A stretch of DNA of 64,000 bases from Acuticoccus sp963704595 (GCA_963704595.1 OY969922.1:1116001-1180000); one strand, 5' to 3'; shown: positions 39,280 to 49,282, numbered from the stretch's first letter. Notes: a model not told the origin generated them from the letters alone. A program made the numbers and translations.

Positions 39280-39578
39280 AAACCGACCTTAAATCAGAGA
39301 GATCCGTTCGTTATAGGGCGACAGGCCGCGCCGGTGCAACGCGATCACGCAAAGGCCGGCGCGCCTTCGGATCGCCGCGATGCGAGGAGCGGGCCAGTCG
39401 GATCGGCGGCCCCCATTCCGCCGCGGTCACGATCGGATTATGGCACCTGCGAACCTTGCGCTAGATGAATGACGCGGCGATCCTTTCCGCCTAAGTGAAT
39501 GAATTGAACGACAAATGGTGCGTTTTGTTGCGGCCCGGTGTGTTAAGGAGCCCCTGTGAGTTCGAGAGACAAGAGATC

Positions 39579-40307
39579 GTGACCGGAAGCTGCCTGTTCG
39601 CAAAGCTCAGCAAGTTCGCCGACCTGAGCGAAGCCGACCGCCGACTGCTCGCCCTGCTGGAGAACGACGAGCGGGACTACAAGAAGGACCAAATCGTACG
39701 GCGGACCGGCGAGCCGGTGGACGAACTCTTCGTCGTCAAGAGCGGCTGGCTCACGTCCTACTCAATCCTCGAAGACGGGCGCCGCCAGCTCCTCCGGCTC
39801 TTCTACCCTGGCGACATCGTCGACCTGTCCGAGATCGCCCTCGAAAAGGCGCAGCACGACATCAAGTGCGTGACACCGGTGACGCTGTGCCCGTTTCCGA
39901 AATCGGGGCTCGAGCCGGTGCTGGTGCGCTCGCCGCGGCTGACGGCGCTGCTGTTCTCGATGACGGTGAAGGAGTCGGCAATCCTGCTCGAGCGCATTCG
40001 CGCCATCGGCCGCCTCAGCGCCTATGAACGGATCTGCTATCTTCTTCTCGAGATCGCCGACCGGTTGTCGCTGACGGTCCCGGACGTGGTCGACGGGTTT
40101 CGTCTCCCGCTCACCCAGAGCGATCTTGCCGACTTTCTCGGCCTCACCAATGTTTACGTGTCGAAGACCATCTCGCGGATCGAGGGCGACCGGCTGATCC
40201 GGCGCGAGGGCAGCCGCGTGATCCTGCTCGACACGGACCGGATGCGTGAAATCTGCGAATACAACCATTCCCCCCAGATCGACACGAGCTGGTTCCCGGG
40301 CGTCTGA
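39579..40307 (+). CDS. Crp/Fnr-family transcriptional regulator
   Basis: About 242 residues: an N-terminal cyclic-nucleotide-binding-type barrel (KDQIVRRTGEPVDELFVVKSG, FYPGDIVDLSEIAL), a dimerisation helix and a C-terminal winged HTH with recognition helix around LTQSDLADFLGLTNVYVSK. The FNR four-cysteine cluster is absent, so it is not an oxygen-sensing FNR. I prefer the GTG at 39579 (MTGSCLFAKLSKFADLSE), which matches the family N-terminus; a GTG at 39495 in the same frame adds 28 residues. Target genes are unknown. Confidence 0.9.
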   Translation: MTGSCLFAKLSKFADLSEADRRLLALLENDERDYKKDQIVRRTGEPVDELFVVKSGWLTSYSILEDGRRQLLRLFYPGDIVDLSEIALEKAQHDIKCVTPVTLCPFPKSGLEPVLVRSPRLTALLFSMTVKESAILLERIRAIGRLSAYERICYLLLEIADRLSLTVPDVVDGFRLPLTQSDLADFLGLTNVYVSKTISRIEGDRLIRREGSRVILLDTDRMREICEYNHSPQIDTSWFPGV

Positions 40308-40349
40308 TCCTGTGACCGCGCCCCTTCGTGCGCGCCGGACGCTGCCGCC

Positions 40350-41586
40350 GTGGTGAAGGTGGTGTTCGCCAGCCACGGCTCGCTCGGCGACCTCGTGCCC
40401 TTCCTCGAGATCGGCAAGGTCCTCGCCGAGGATGGGCACGCCGTCACCGTCGCCACCCACGAGGCGCACCGCCGTGCCGTGGAGGGGGCGGGGCTGACCC
40501 ACGCATCGATGCGGCCGGACCGGCCGTCGGACGCATCGTTCCATGCGCGCTTCATGCACCGCACCGCGCGGACCTGCGTTCGCCTACCGGGACTATCTGG
40601 TCCCTGAGATTGCGGCGAGCGACGCGGACCTCACGGCGGCCGCGGCTGGCGCCGATGTCCTCGTCAGCGTGACGCTTGCGCTCGCGGCTCCGATCGTCGC
40701 CGCGCGCACCGGCATCCCGTGGCGGTCGTCCGCGTTCCAGCCGGCGATGCTGTTCAGCGCCGAGGACCCGCCGCGCCTGCCGATGCTCCCCTTCGTCAGG
40801 GGGCGGCCGCGCTACAACGCGTGGGTTCTGGAAAGCGCACGCAAGGGCATCGAGAGCTGGGCTGCGCCGCTCCGCGCCTACCGGCGGGAGGCGGGGCTCG
40901 GCGAATATCCCGACCATCCGGTGTTCGGCGGCCAGCATTCGCCCGCTGGCATCCTCGCGCTCTATTCACCGCTCCTCAGCCGCCTGCCGGCGGATGCGCC
41001 GGCGGGCACGGTGCAGACGGGGCAGGTGCTGCAGACCGGCGGCGGGCCGCTGGACCCTGCGATCGACGAATTCCTGTCCGTTGGGCCTCCGCCCATCGTG
41101 TTCACGCTGGGCTCGGCGTCGGCGCATGCGGCGCGGCGCTTCTTCTTCGACAGCGCCAGCCATGCGCGGCGCCTCGGGCGGCGGGCGTTGCTTCTGGTGG
41201 GCCGGGCGGAAAACGCCGAGGGGCTGCCGACGGGGCCGGACGTGATGGCCGCTGCCGTCGCGCCGTACCAGGCGGTGTTCCCGCGCGCGGCGCTGGTGGT
41301 TCATCAGGGCGGGATCGGGACAATCGCGCTCGCAATGGCGGCCGGGGTGCCGATGGTGCTCGTCCCGTTCTCGCACGACCAGCCGGACAACAGCGCGCGC
41401 GCGCAGAAGGCCGGCGTCGCGCGCGTCGTTCCGCGCTGGGCCTATCGCGCACGCGGTGCATCGGCGATCGCCTCCGCGCTCGCCGATGGCGCGCTCGCAG
41501 AGACAGTCCGCGCGATTGCGCCCAAGATTGTTGCCGAAAATGGCGCCAGGGTTGCGGCTGCGAAAATTCTGGCCGCAGCGCAATAG
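40350..41586 (+). pseudogene. GT-B glycosyltransferase, one frameshift
   Basis: Glycosyltransferase of the UGT/GT28-like class (about 412 residues when corrected). GTG 40350 opens MVKVVFASHGSLGDLVPFLE, the family N-terminus. At about 40569 one extra base moves the frame +1, from ARFMHRTA to GPAFAYRDYLVPEI. The C-terminal donor-binding motif, HQGGIGTIALAMAAGVPMVL followed by PFSHDQPDN, is intact. It probably glycosylates a lipid or secondary metabolite using a nucleotide sugar. The frame break occurs in a GCGCGG run and looks like a sequencing error. Confidence 0.83.
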
Positions 41587-42208
41587 GGCTTCCGGCCCCG
41601 CGACGCGGCGGACGAGCGTTCCGTCCAGTCCGCCCAGTGCGCTTTGTGTCAACGGAACATTACAAGTCCGTCACAGTCATGATGGCAAAACCCCCGAGAT
41701 TCCGCCGCTTCCAGCAGCAAGATGCTCCCGGCGCGCGCGAAACGAAGGCCTCGACCGAAACATTTCGATGACATTCGCGCGGTCCGGGCGATGCGGTTCC
41801 GCCGCTTCGTTCCGATGGCGCACAAGGCGTCTGTGGCGCCGGCGCGACAGGTCCCGGCGCGCCGTAGAGGCCGCAGGATTCGGTAACTTGACTTTGCCTC
41901 GGTGATTCGTTTCGGGCCGGCCGTCTTACCTAATGCGGAATGTGCGTTTGTCCGCATGGGCTTAAGGTTAGCGAACCGTTAGCGCGAATGAAGTGGCGGC
42001 GCGTATTCACAGATCAAATGCGTGTATCGAGGCCCAATCGGGCTTGCAAACCGGACGCGCCGCAAGCTTCCGGCGAAATTGTCCACAGCCGGTGGATAGC
42101 TGGCAAAAAGTACGCGCCAACGTTCCACCTTCGTTCAACCTTTTAGAATTGCGGTAAGATGATGCGTGTCAAAAGACGCTAACCGCGTGAGTTGGCAACG
42201 GAGGCTTT
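41587..42208. other. Intergenic region, no gene recognised
   Basis: 622 bases. The right half is less GC-rich and contains TTGTCCACA at 42079-42087 and GGTGGATAG at 42091-42099, facing near-matches to the DnaA box. No RNA gene or convincing promoter was found. A 30-codon open frame near 41682 has no supporting features. Confidence 0.45.
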
Positions 42209-42619
42209 ATGCTGATCGACGATTTTACATCTGCCGCCGATGGGGGATCACCCCGTGCCCTCGACCTGTTCTGGTGGCAGGGCTACAGCAGCCGTTACTA
42301 TCTCACCTCAGTGTTCAGCCTCAAGAACTTTGTATGCCGTGAGCGCGGTGCGTTCATTCTTGTCCGTCGCGAGCCGACCGGAGAACGGACACCACTACTC
42401 GCAGGCTCCGCCAACTGCATCAGCGACGATCTCTTCGCCAATCACGGCGATGCGATACTGCGCGCGATCCGCGGCGGCGCGACCGAGATCCACGTTAACC
42501 TTACCGCGGAGACGCGTCCGCGGATCAAGGCGATGCTGGAGGATCTTGCGGAAGGCTGGTCGATCCCTGTGGTCGGCGTAGAGAACACCACGACGGTCCC
42601 CGCGCGCGTCCCGGCCTGA
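42209..42619 (+). CDS. Hypothetical protein
   Basis: 136 residues with a strong AACGGAGG Shine-Dalgarno before the ATG. There is no signal peptide or membrane helix. It has an aromatic N-terminal part (FWWQGYSSRYYLTSV), a single central Cys-Arg stretch (NFVCRERGAFILVRRE) and a helical C-terminal half. No family recognised. It stands alone after a long gap; the good ribosome site and coding character support it as real. Confidence 0.72.
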   Translation: MLIDDFTSAADGGSPRALDLFWWQGYSSRYYLTSVFSLKNFVCRERGAFILVRREPTGERTPLLAGSANCISDDLFANHGDAILRAIRGGATEIHVNLTAETRPRIKAMLEDLAEGWSIPVVGVENTTTVPARVPA

Positions 42620-42718
42620 CGAGGCCCTTCTGACGCGGCGGCGGGTGGGCTATCGTCCATTCGCCTTCTGCCAACAGGCGTCCGTCCCGGGTCGCCGCGT
42701 CACGAGAAACCGACCCCC

Positions 42719-43875
42719 GTGCATATCCTCATCGCCTGCGACAAGTTTCGCGGCAGCCTGACCGCGGCCGGCGCCAACGCTGCCATCGCCGCAGGGCTTG
42801 CCGAGAGCGCGCTTGGCCCCCGTGCCACCGTCTCCACCCTTCCGATCGCCGATGGCGGGGAGGGCAGCATCGACGCCCTGTCAGGCCCGGCGACCCAGCG
42901 GCTCGACGCGCCCGCGCGCGGCCCCTTCGGTGGCACCGTCAAAGCCCCCTTCGCCTATGATGCGCAAAGCCGGCGCGCGGTGATCGAGATGGCGGCCGTC
43001 ACCGGCCACGCCGCCGCGAAGGACGCGGGCTACGACCCCGACCGTGCCAGCAGCATCGGCGTCGGCGACCTCATCGCCGCAGCGCTCGCCGCCGGTGCGC
43101 GCGAAATCGTGGTGGCGCTCGGCGGCAGCATCAGCGTCGACGGCGGTGCCGGTGCCCTTCACGCGCTGGGCGGCCGCTTCCGGGATGCCGGGGACGCCGA
43201 CCTCGGCGTGCCCGCCGGCCGTGCGCTCGCCGAGGTCGCGACGGTCGACCTATCCGGCGTCGACCGGGGGCGGGCGACGCGCGGATCGTGATCGCGGCGG
43301 ACGTCGACAATCCGCTTGTCGGCCCGCGCGGCGCGGCTGCCGTGTTCGGCCCGCAGAAGGGCGTGAAGGCCGAGGACGTCGCGGCGTTCGACGACGCGCT
43401 CGGCCGCTTCGACGATGCCGTTGCCAAGGCGCTGGGGCGGGAGAGCTACCGCGACACGCCCTTCGCGGGCGCAGCCGGCGGGATGATGACGGGCCTCAGC
43501 GCCATTGCGCCGACCACGGCGACCGACGGGTTCGCGCTCGTGCGCACCCACCATGATCTCGACGCGGCGATCGCAGGCGCGGATCTTCTCGTCACCGGCG
43601 AGGGATCGCTCGACGGCCAGTCGCTCGGCGGCAAGGGACCGGTGGGGATCGCAAGGATCGCGATGGAGGCGGGCGTCCCGTGCATCGCGTTCGCCGGGCG
43701 GGTCGCCGCCTCGCCGGATGCGCTGGCAAAGGCGGGCGTGGTTGCGGCATTCGCCATCTCGCCCGAGCCGCAGACCCTTGAAGCGGCGCTCGCCGGGGCG
43801 GGCGATAACCTGAAACGCACCGCCCGTGCGGCATTTGCCCTTTACGCGGCGGCGCTCACTCGGGGCGGACGATGA
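42719..43875 (+). pseudogene. glxK: Glycerate 2-kinase (GlxK/GarK type), one frameshift
   Basis: Kinase making 2-phosphoglycerate from D-glycerate in glyoxylate or glycine metabolism; a dedicated serine cycle is not visible here. GTG 42719 gives MHILIACDKFRGSLTA, the family start. LPIADGGEGSIDALSG, VALGGSISVDGGAGALHALG, DVDNPLVGPRGAA and the C-terminal LVTGEGSLDGQSLGGKGP are conserved. Near 43264 the frame moves by -1 in a C/G-rich run; adding one C gives VDPGAGDARIVIAADVDN. This is the only break in the window with this sign. The corrected protein is ~386 residues. The 3' end overlaps the facing DUF3429 gene by 20 bases. Confidence 0.85.
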
Positions 43876-44317
43876 AGCCGAACGGGTCGACCCTGAGGTC
43901 GCCCGCCTGAGAGGCGATGAAGACGAGGCAGGCGGCGACCACGACGGTCAGCACCGCGCGCAGCCACGCGTACCAGCGCGGGCCTGCGCCCCGGAAGACG
44001 GCGATGTCGACGATGCCGATCAGCACGAACGCGGCGGCCATGGCGTAAAGCGCGATCGGCCGCGGCGCGAACACCGCGACGAAGCCGAGGAGCGGCGACA
44101 CCACCGACCAGATGTAGCGCGCCATCCCGCCGTCCGAGAGGGCGATTCCCCAGTGGACGCCGCCGAGGAACGACAGGATCGCGAGGCTGTAGACGAAGGC
44201 GGCGTAGAACGCGATCGGCTGGACGAACGGCGGCAGCAGGGCGACGCCGGCCGCCGAGGCGATGAACGGGAGGAGCCCCGCAAGTCCGATGGCGATGGGC
44301 AGCGCAGGACGTGACAT
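43856..44317 (-). CDS. DUF3429 membrane protein
   Basis: 153 residues, about five hydrophobic helices. It contains the YSLAILSFLGGVHWGIAL segment of DUF3429 proteins and a proline-rich N-terminal loop (LPPFVQPIAFYAAF). Inner-membrane protein of unknown function, widespread in alphaproteobacteria. Convergent with glycerate kinase. Confidence 0.88.
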   Translation of the reverse strand: MSRPALPIAIGLAGLLPFIASAAGVALLPPFVQPIAFYAAFVYSLAILSFLGGVHWGIALSDGGMARYIWSVVSPLLGFVAVFAPRPIALYAMAAAFVLIGIVDIAVFRGAGPRWYAWLRAVLTVVVAACLVFIASQAGDLRVDPFGFIVRPE

Positions 44318-44323
44318 GGCGCC

Positions 44324-45079
44324 TCAGTTTCTGCGGAACACGACACCGCCCACATAGCCGGTGACGAGCGCGAGGACCACCACGGCGAACCCGTAGAGCA
44401 ACGGCTGTTGCCGCGACATTTCGAACACCCGCTGCTCCAGCCCCACCTTGGCGAGGGTGAAGCCTGTCGTCGAGACCTCGAGCGGCACCCCGTCGGCGAT
44501 GAGGTAGACGGCGACGTCGTAGTCGCCGTTGTCGGCGACGCCCGGGATCGGGATCGTGGTGCGGAAGAAGCGGCTGGTCAGCTTGTCGACCGCGCCGATG
44601 CCCTCGACGTAGAGCCCGTGCTCTGCCTGCTTCTCGGCGAAAGCGCTGTAGAACATCCCCCGCCGGCCGGTGAAGCGCTCGTGCGGCGTGGCGACGCCTT
44701 CGGCACGCGGCAGCGCGTCCAGCCATTCGGCGACATCGTCCTCAGACCCGGCGGTGGTGAGGACCGCATAGTAGGACGGGATATCGTCGAAGCTCGCACC
44801 TTCCGAATTGATCCAGAGGCCGAAGCGGCGCGCCTTCTGCTGGATCAGGACGTTGTGCGGCGGGCCGTTGACCACCACGACGATCTCGTAGGCGCCGACC
44901 CGCGAGACGGTGTTCTCGTCCCGCTCGATCACCCCGAACAGGGAGAGGCGGGTGCCCTGGAATTCGGAGCTGACGTTCACGAGATCATTGGAAAGCGAGA
45001 TTTCGAGCCGCTCCGCCTTCGCCGAGCCGGCGAGCGCGACTGCGGCTGCCGCGAGGAGGAGGGCGAGCCGGCGCATCAC
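44324..45079 (-). CDS. TIGR02186 family exported membrane protein
   Basis: 251 residues; a signal peptide (about 1-22, ending SAKA) precedes a mature part beginning ERLEISLSNDLVNVSSEF, and a C-terminal membrane helix (LYGFAVVVLALVTGYVGGVV) anchors it. TIGR02186 proteins are nearly always encoded next to a TauE/SafE exporter, as here, where the two coding regions overlap by four bases. It is likely an accessory to the transporter. ATG at 45079 or 45076 are both possible. Confidence 0.87.
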   Translation of the reverse strand: MMRRLALLLAAAAVALAGSAKAERLEISLSNDLVNVSSEFQGTRLSLFGVIERDENTVSRVGAYEIVVVVNGPPHNVLIQQKARRFGLWINSEGASFDDIPSYYAVLTTAGSEDDVAEWLDALPRAEGVATPHERFTGRRGMFYSAFAEKQAEHGLYVEGIGAVDKLTSRFFRTTIPIPGVADNGDYDVAVYLIADGVPLEVSTTGFTLAKVGLEQRVFEMSRQQPLLYGFAVVVLALVTGYVGGVVFRRN

Positions 45080-46011
45080 TGGGCAAGCACCGTGATGGAG
45101 AAGAGGCTCGACGGCGGCAGGACGAGGTTGAGCGCGAAGCGCACGCCGACCGCGAGCACCAGAAGGCCGAGGAGGGCTCGGAGATGCTCGCCGCGGATCG
45201 ACTGCCCGAGCGAGGCGCCGATCTGCGCGCCGATGACGCCGCCGATCATCAGGATGAAGGCGAGGACGCCGTCCACCGTCTGCGAGGCGACGGAGTGGCT
45301 GACGGTGGCGATGCTCATCACGCCGACGATCTGGACGAGCGAGGTGCCGACCACCACGGAGGTCGGCACCTTGAGGAGGTAGATCAGCGCCGGCACCATG
45401 ATGAAGCCGCCGCCGATGCCGAGCAGCGTGCCGAGAAACGAGATGCCCGCACCTAGCCCGATCACCGGCAGGACGGAAATGTAGAGGCGCGAGCGGCGGA
45501 AACGGACCTTGAGCGGCAGGTGGTGGATCCAGCCGTGGCCGCCGCCGCGCCGCGCCGGAGGCTGCACGCCGCCGCGCTTCTTGATGGCGCGCGCGCGCAG
45601 GATCGCACGGACCGATTCGTTGAGGGTGAGCCCGCCGATCGCGGCAAGGAAGACGGTGTACGAGATCGCGATGACGAGCGTGAGCTGGCCGAGCGAGCCG
45701 AGGAGCGCGAAGAGTTCCGCGCCTGCGTAGGCGCCGACGGCGCCGGAGGCTGTCAGGATTCCCGCAAGCTTGAAGTCCACCTGCTTGCGGCGGAAGTAGG
45801 CGAGCGCGCCCGAGGTGGAGCTCGCCACGATCTGCGGCGTGACCGAGGCGACTGCGACCGCGGGCGGGATGCCGGAGAAGATGAGAAGCGGCGTCATCAG
45901 GAAGCCGCCGCCGACGCCGAAGAGGCCGCTGATGAGGCCGACGGCACCGCCCATGGCCAGCACCATCAGGATGCCGACCGGCATTTCGGCGATGGGGAGG
46001 TAGATGGCCAT
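45076..46011 (-). CDS. TauE/SafE-family sulfite exporter
   Basis: 311-residue inner-membrane protein, about eight helices. Two repeats carry the family glycine motifs: LISGLFGVGGGFLMTPLL near the N-terminus and LGTLLGIGGGFIMVPALI in the middle. The start MAIYLPIAEMPVG was chosen over an earlier in-frame ATG because the extra residues are Pro/Arg-rich and unlike the family. TauE-type proteins export sulfite or related sulfonates; the exact substrate is open. Confidence 0.92.
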   Translation of the reverse strand: MAIYLPIAEMPVGILMVLAMGGAVGLISGLFGVGGGFLMTPLLIFSGIPPAVAVASVTPQIVASSTSGALAYFRRKQVDFKLAGILTASGAVGAYAGAELFALLGSLGQLTLVIAISYTVFLAAIGGLTLNESVRAILRARAIKKRGGVQPPARRGGGHGWIHHLPLKVRFRRSRLYISVLPVIGLGAGISFLGTLLGIGGGFIMVPALIYLLKVPTSVVVGTSLVQIVGVMSIATVSHSVASQTVDGVLAFILMIGGVIGAQIGASLGQSIRGEHLRALLGLLVLAVGVRFALNLVLPPSSLFSITVLAQ

Positions 46012-46128
46012 CAGACGCTCGCGGGACCGGTCGGGCGGGCGCACGCCCGCCGCGGGCGGCGCAGGCACGCCAGGCAGCGGACGGAATGTTCAGGCACCAT
46101 CGGGAACCGACGTTTGATACGTGACGAG

Positions 46129-46173
46129 TGGCCCGTTACCGGGCCGGAGCGGATGGCCCGTTACCGGGCCGGA
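46129..46173. repeat. Duplicated 20-base palindromic element
   Basis: TGGCCCGTTACCGGGCCGGA occurs at 46129-46148 and 46154-46173, five bases apart. Each copy contains GGCCCG-TTAC-CGGGCC, a six-base stem with a four-base loop. The second copy covers the TAA stop of the minus-strand gene that ends at 46161. Possibly a duplicated transcription-end hairpin. Confidence 0.8.
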
Positions 46174-47234
46174 AGAGCAACGGCAAACACTGTGCCACGG
46201 ACGAGGCCGAACACGCCGCGGACAGTGCCGCGCAGGATGCGCAGGCCGATGAGTCCGGCGAGCCAGGCCGCCATGCTCCACAGGAAGGCGATGAGCATCC
46301 GCACGCCGCGCATCGCGACGCGGAAGCTGCGCAGCGTCGTCTTGCCGGTGAGCTCCACCACGGCGCGGGTGCGGCGGCCGAAGCGGGTGGAGAGCGTGGC
46401 AAGGTTCTGCGCGTCTTCGCCGGTGCGCACGAAGCGCATCAGCTTGACGGTGTTGGCGGCGCCGGCATTGGCGGCGATGGTGTTGACGGCGCCGACTGTG
46501 GAGGCGAGCTCGGCCCGCGCGATGGTGCGCGTGAGGTCGGCTCCGGTAGCGGTGGTGCGCGCGCCGGCGGGCCCGGTGCGGAGCGCCGCGGTCGCGCCGT
46601 CGGCAGGGCCGGCGGCCGCGCGTGCGAGCCGCACGAGGCGCTGGGAGAAGGCGAGGGTGAGGTTGCCTGTGCGCTTGGCGACCTTGAGGACCGAGAGGCC
46701 GGCCTTCAGCATCAGCGAGGAACCGCCGGTCGCGATCACGGCGCCTTCGGCCGCGATGCCGATGGTGGCGAGCGCCAGAAGGAACTCCGAATATTCCTGC
46801 CCCGTCGCGGCCTTGCCGCCTTCGGAGATGATGTCGCGCACGTCGCCGACGACGGTGAGGTCGGAGACGATGGCGCCGGCGAGCCCGGCCGCATTGTCGG
46901 CGTTGCCGGTCACGTAGGCGCCGGCGAAATCGGCGGAATTGCGCACGATGGTCGCGAGGGTTCCCTGCGCGGCGAACAGTTCGGCAGCCGTATCGGGCGA
47001 GAGCGGCTTGCCGAGTTCGTCCGCCAACGCGGCGTACTGCTGGGCGCCGTCGATGTCGCCCTCTTCGAGCGCGGCGTTGACGCGCTGGTCCAGCGTGTCA
47101 CCGCTGGTGGCCTGCTGCAGCTCGACCCGGATGGCGCGCTCGTCGATGCCCGTGTAGAGACGCGGCACCGCGAGGGCCAGGAAGGCCACGGTTCCGAGTG
47201 ACAGCACGAAGGCGGCCGATAGCAAGCGCTTCAC
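46161..47234 (-). CDS. Membrane protein, unknown function
   Basis: 357 residues from a GTG (MKRLLSAAFVLSLGTVAFLA) with AAGGAG just upstream; a longer upstream frame looks non-coding. There is an N-terminal helix, then an acidic Gln/Ala-rich stretch (GDTLDQRVNAALEEGDIDG), a central Ala/Gly-rich portion with hydrophobic segments and a C-terminal pair of helices around LIAFLWSMAAWLAGLIGL. No recognised domain. Its 3' end lies inside the duplicated palindrome listed separately. Confidence 0.75.
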   Translation of the reverse strand: MKRLLSAAFVLSLGTVAFLALAVPRLYTGIDERAIRVELQQATSGDTLDQRVNAALEEGDIDGAQQYAALADELGKPLSPDTAAELFAAQGTLATIVRNSADFAGAYVTGNADNAAGLAGAIVSDLTVVGDVRDIISEGGKAATGQEYSEFLLALATIGIAAEGAVIATGGSSLMLKAGLSVLKVAKRTGNLTLAFSQRLVRLARAAAGPADGATAALRTGPAGARTTATGADLTRTIARAELASTVGAVNTIAANAGAANTVKLMRFVRTGEDAQNLATLSTRFGRRTRAVVELTGKTTLRSFRVAMRGVRMLIAFLWSMAAWLAGLIGLRILRGTVRGVFGLVRGTVFAVALPAR

Positions 47235-47445
47235 CGTGTCTCCTTCCGCGCCAGGGCCCTCAGCGAGATCGGACGATCCTAGCGGATTCTGCCTGCGTGC
47301 GCACCGCAGTTCTGCGCAACTGCCAGTATTGCGCTCATTCCACCTATGTAGCGCTAAACGGCCCAGAGTGAAGAAGCGGTGAACGGCCCGTTGCCTTGGC
47401 GTCGCCGCCATGCAAAGGCCCACCGAAACCTGAGTGGAGACGAAG

Positions 47446-48615
47446 ATGGGCGATCTGTTGGCCGGCCTGAGGGCGGCTGCGCGTGCGGTTCCGGCCAGCG
47501 GCATCATCGCCGCGGTGAACCATGGCCGGGACAAGCCGGGCGTCATCCCGCTGTGGGCCGGCGAGGGCGACCTGCCGACGCCGCGCTTCATCGTCGAGGC
47601 CGCGCAGAAGGCGCTCGCGGACGGTGAAACCTTCTACACCCACCAGCGCGGCATCCCCCCGTTGCGCGAGGCTCTGGCCGCCTATCACGAGCGCCTCTAC
47701 GGCCGCCCGTTCGACCCCGAGAGCTTCTTCGTCACCGGCTCGGGGATGCAGGCGATCGCGCTCGCCCTGTCGCTGACGGCGGGTGCGGGCGACGAGGTCC
47801 TGGTGCCGACGCCGACCTGGCCGAACGTGATGGGCGCGGCGTTCGCGCTCGGCGCAAAGCCTGTGCCGGTGCCGATGCGCGAGGAGGAGGCCGTCTGGAC
47901 CCTCGTCATCGAGGATCTGGAGACCGCGCTCACTCCGGCGACGAAGGCGATCTTCCTCAACTCGCCCGCCAACCCCACCGGCTGGACCGCGACCCGCGAG
48001 AAGCTCGAGCAGGTGCTGGCATTCGCCCGCAAGCACGGCCTCTGGATCATCGCGGACGAGATCTATGCCCGCTTCGTCTACGGCGACGCGCCCCGCGCGG
48101 ACTCCTTCCTCGACATCGCCGAGCGGGACGAGCGGATCATCTACGTCAACACCTTCTCCAAGAACTGGGCGATGACCGGGTGGCGGATGGGCTGGATCCA
48201 CGCGCCGGTGGAGCTGAAGCAGACCATCGAGAATCTCATCCAGTATTCGACGTCTGGGGTCGCGCAGTTCATGCAGCGCGCGGGTGTCGTCGCGCTCAAC
48301 GAGGGCGACTGGTTCGTGGACGAGACGGTTTCGCGGGCACGAACGGGGCGCGGCGTGGTGAGCGCGGCGTTCGAGGGCAACAACCGCGTGACCTACGCGG
48401 CACCGGACGGTGCGTTCTACGCGTTCATCAAGGTTGCGGGCCTCAGCAATGCGCGCGAAGCTGCGTTCCGTCTCATCGACGAGGCCGGAGTCGGCACCGC
48501 GCCCGGCACTGCCTTCGGCGACAACGGCGAGGGGTTCGTGCGAATCTGTTTCGCGCGGAGCGAGGACAGTTTGCGCGAGGCGATGAACCGGATCAGCGCG
48601 TTCCTGACAGACTGA
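47446..48615 (+). CDS. Aspartate aminotransferase-like PLP enzyme (class I/II)
   Basis: 389-residue fold-type I aminotransferase. PLP-binding features are the conserved NSPANPTG, ADEIYARFVYG and the Schiff-base lysine in VNTFSKNWAMTGWRMGW. Start ATG 47446 is preceded by GGAG at 47436-47439; GTG 47434 is the alternative. Substrate not determinable; aspartate, aromatic or branched-chain amino acids are usual for this class. It is monocistronic. Confidence 0.93.
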   Translation: MGDLLAGLRAAARAVPASGIIAAVNHGRDKPGVIPLWAGEGDLPTPRFIVEAAQKALADGETFYTHQRGIPPLREALAAYHERLYGRPFDPESFFVTGSGMQAIALALSLTAGAGDEVLVPTPTWPNVMGAAFALGAKPVPVPMREEEAVWTLVIEDLETALTPATKAIFLNSPANPTGWTATREKLEQVLAFARKHGLWIIADEIYARFVYGDAPRADSFLDIAERDERIIYVNTFSKNWAMTGWRMGWIHAPVELKQTIENLIQYSTSGVAQFMQRAGVVALNEGDWFVDETVSRARTGRGVVSAAFEGNNRVTYAAPDGAFYAFIKVAGLSNAREAAFRLIDEAGVGTAPGTAFGDNGEGFVRICFARSEDSLREAMNRISAFLTD

Positions 48616-48905
48616 CCCCGGGATCGGGCCCTGATCTGAAAGTTATCCCCGTCTGCAATAGGTTGAGATAACAGCCTGATCTCAAGATCCTCTTGGAAGC
48701 TTGTGTCAAACTTGCAGCAACGGAGGATTGTTGGCTTTCTGTTATCCCCTCAGTCACTGATTTGTGCGAATATCTGCTTGCTCCTCCCTCAACTGGGGTT
48801 CGGCCACTAGCGCCGGACCCCTTTTTCATGTCACCGGCCCGATTCGCCGTGATACACTGGCGATGGCCGATTGCCTTTTGCGGCGCGGGCGGTCACAACC
48901 CTTGC

Positions 48906-49282
48906 GCCAGCCGGTTGGACGGCCGCTCCGGCAACGGCTGAAAGGCCGCCGGGGAGGAAAGTCCGGGCTCCACGGAAACACGGCGCCGGGTAACACCCGG
49001 CGGGGGCGACCCCAGGGAAAGTGCCACAGAAAACAGACCGCCGGTTCCTTCGGGTGCCGGTAAGGGTGAAACGGTGGGGTAAGAGCCCACCGCGCGGACG
49101 GTAACGGACGCGGCATGGCAAACCCCGCCGGGAGCAAGACCGCATAGGGGTGGCAGGCTGTTTCCGGCCGACGCCACCCGGGTAGGTCGCGTGAGGCGTT
49201 CGGCAACGAACGTCCCAGATGAATGGCCGTCACGTTGGGGTTCGCCCCAGCCATACAGAACCCGGCTTACAGACCGGCTGGC
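48906..49282 (+). ncRNA. rnpB: RNase P RNA (type A)
   Basis: The catalytic RNA that removes 5' leaders from pre-tRNAs. Hallmarks are GAGGAAAGTCCGGGCTCC in the P4/J3/4 region, ACAGAA, GGGTGAAACGGTGGGGTAAG, AGAGCCCACCGC, and the closing ACAGAACCCGGC. GCCAGCCGGT at 48906-48915 pairs with ACCGGCTGGC at 49273-49282 to form P1, fixing the ends. Length, about 377 bases, is normal for alphaproteobacteria. Confidence 0.95.

Noticed and set aside
41587..42208. Small genes in the 622-base gap
   Set aside because: The longest open stretches lack ribosome sites and recognisable composition; one is only an out-of-frame tail of the glycosyltransferase region.
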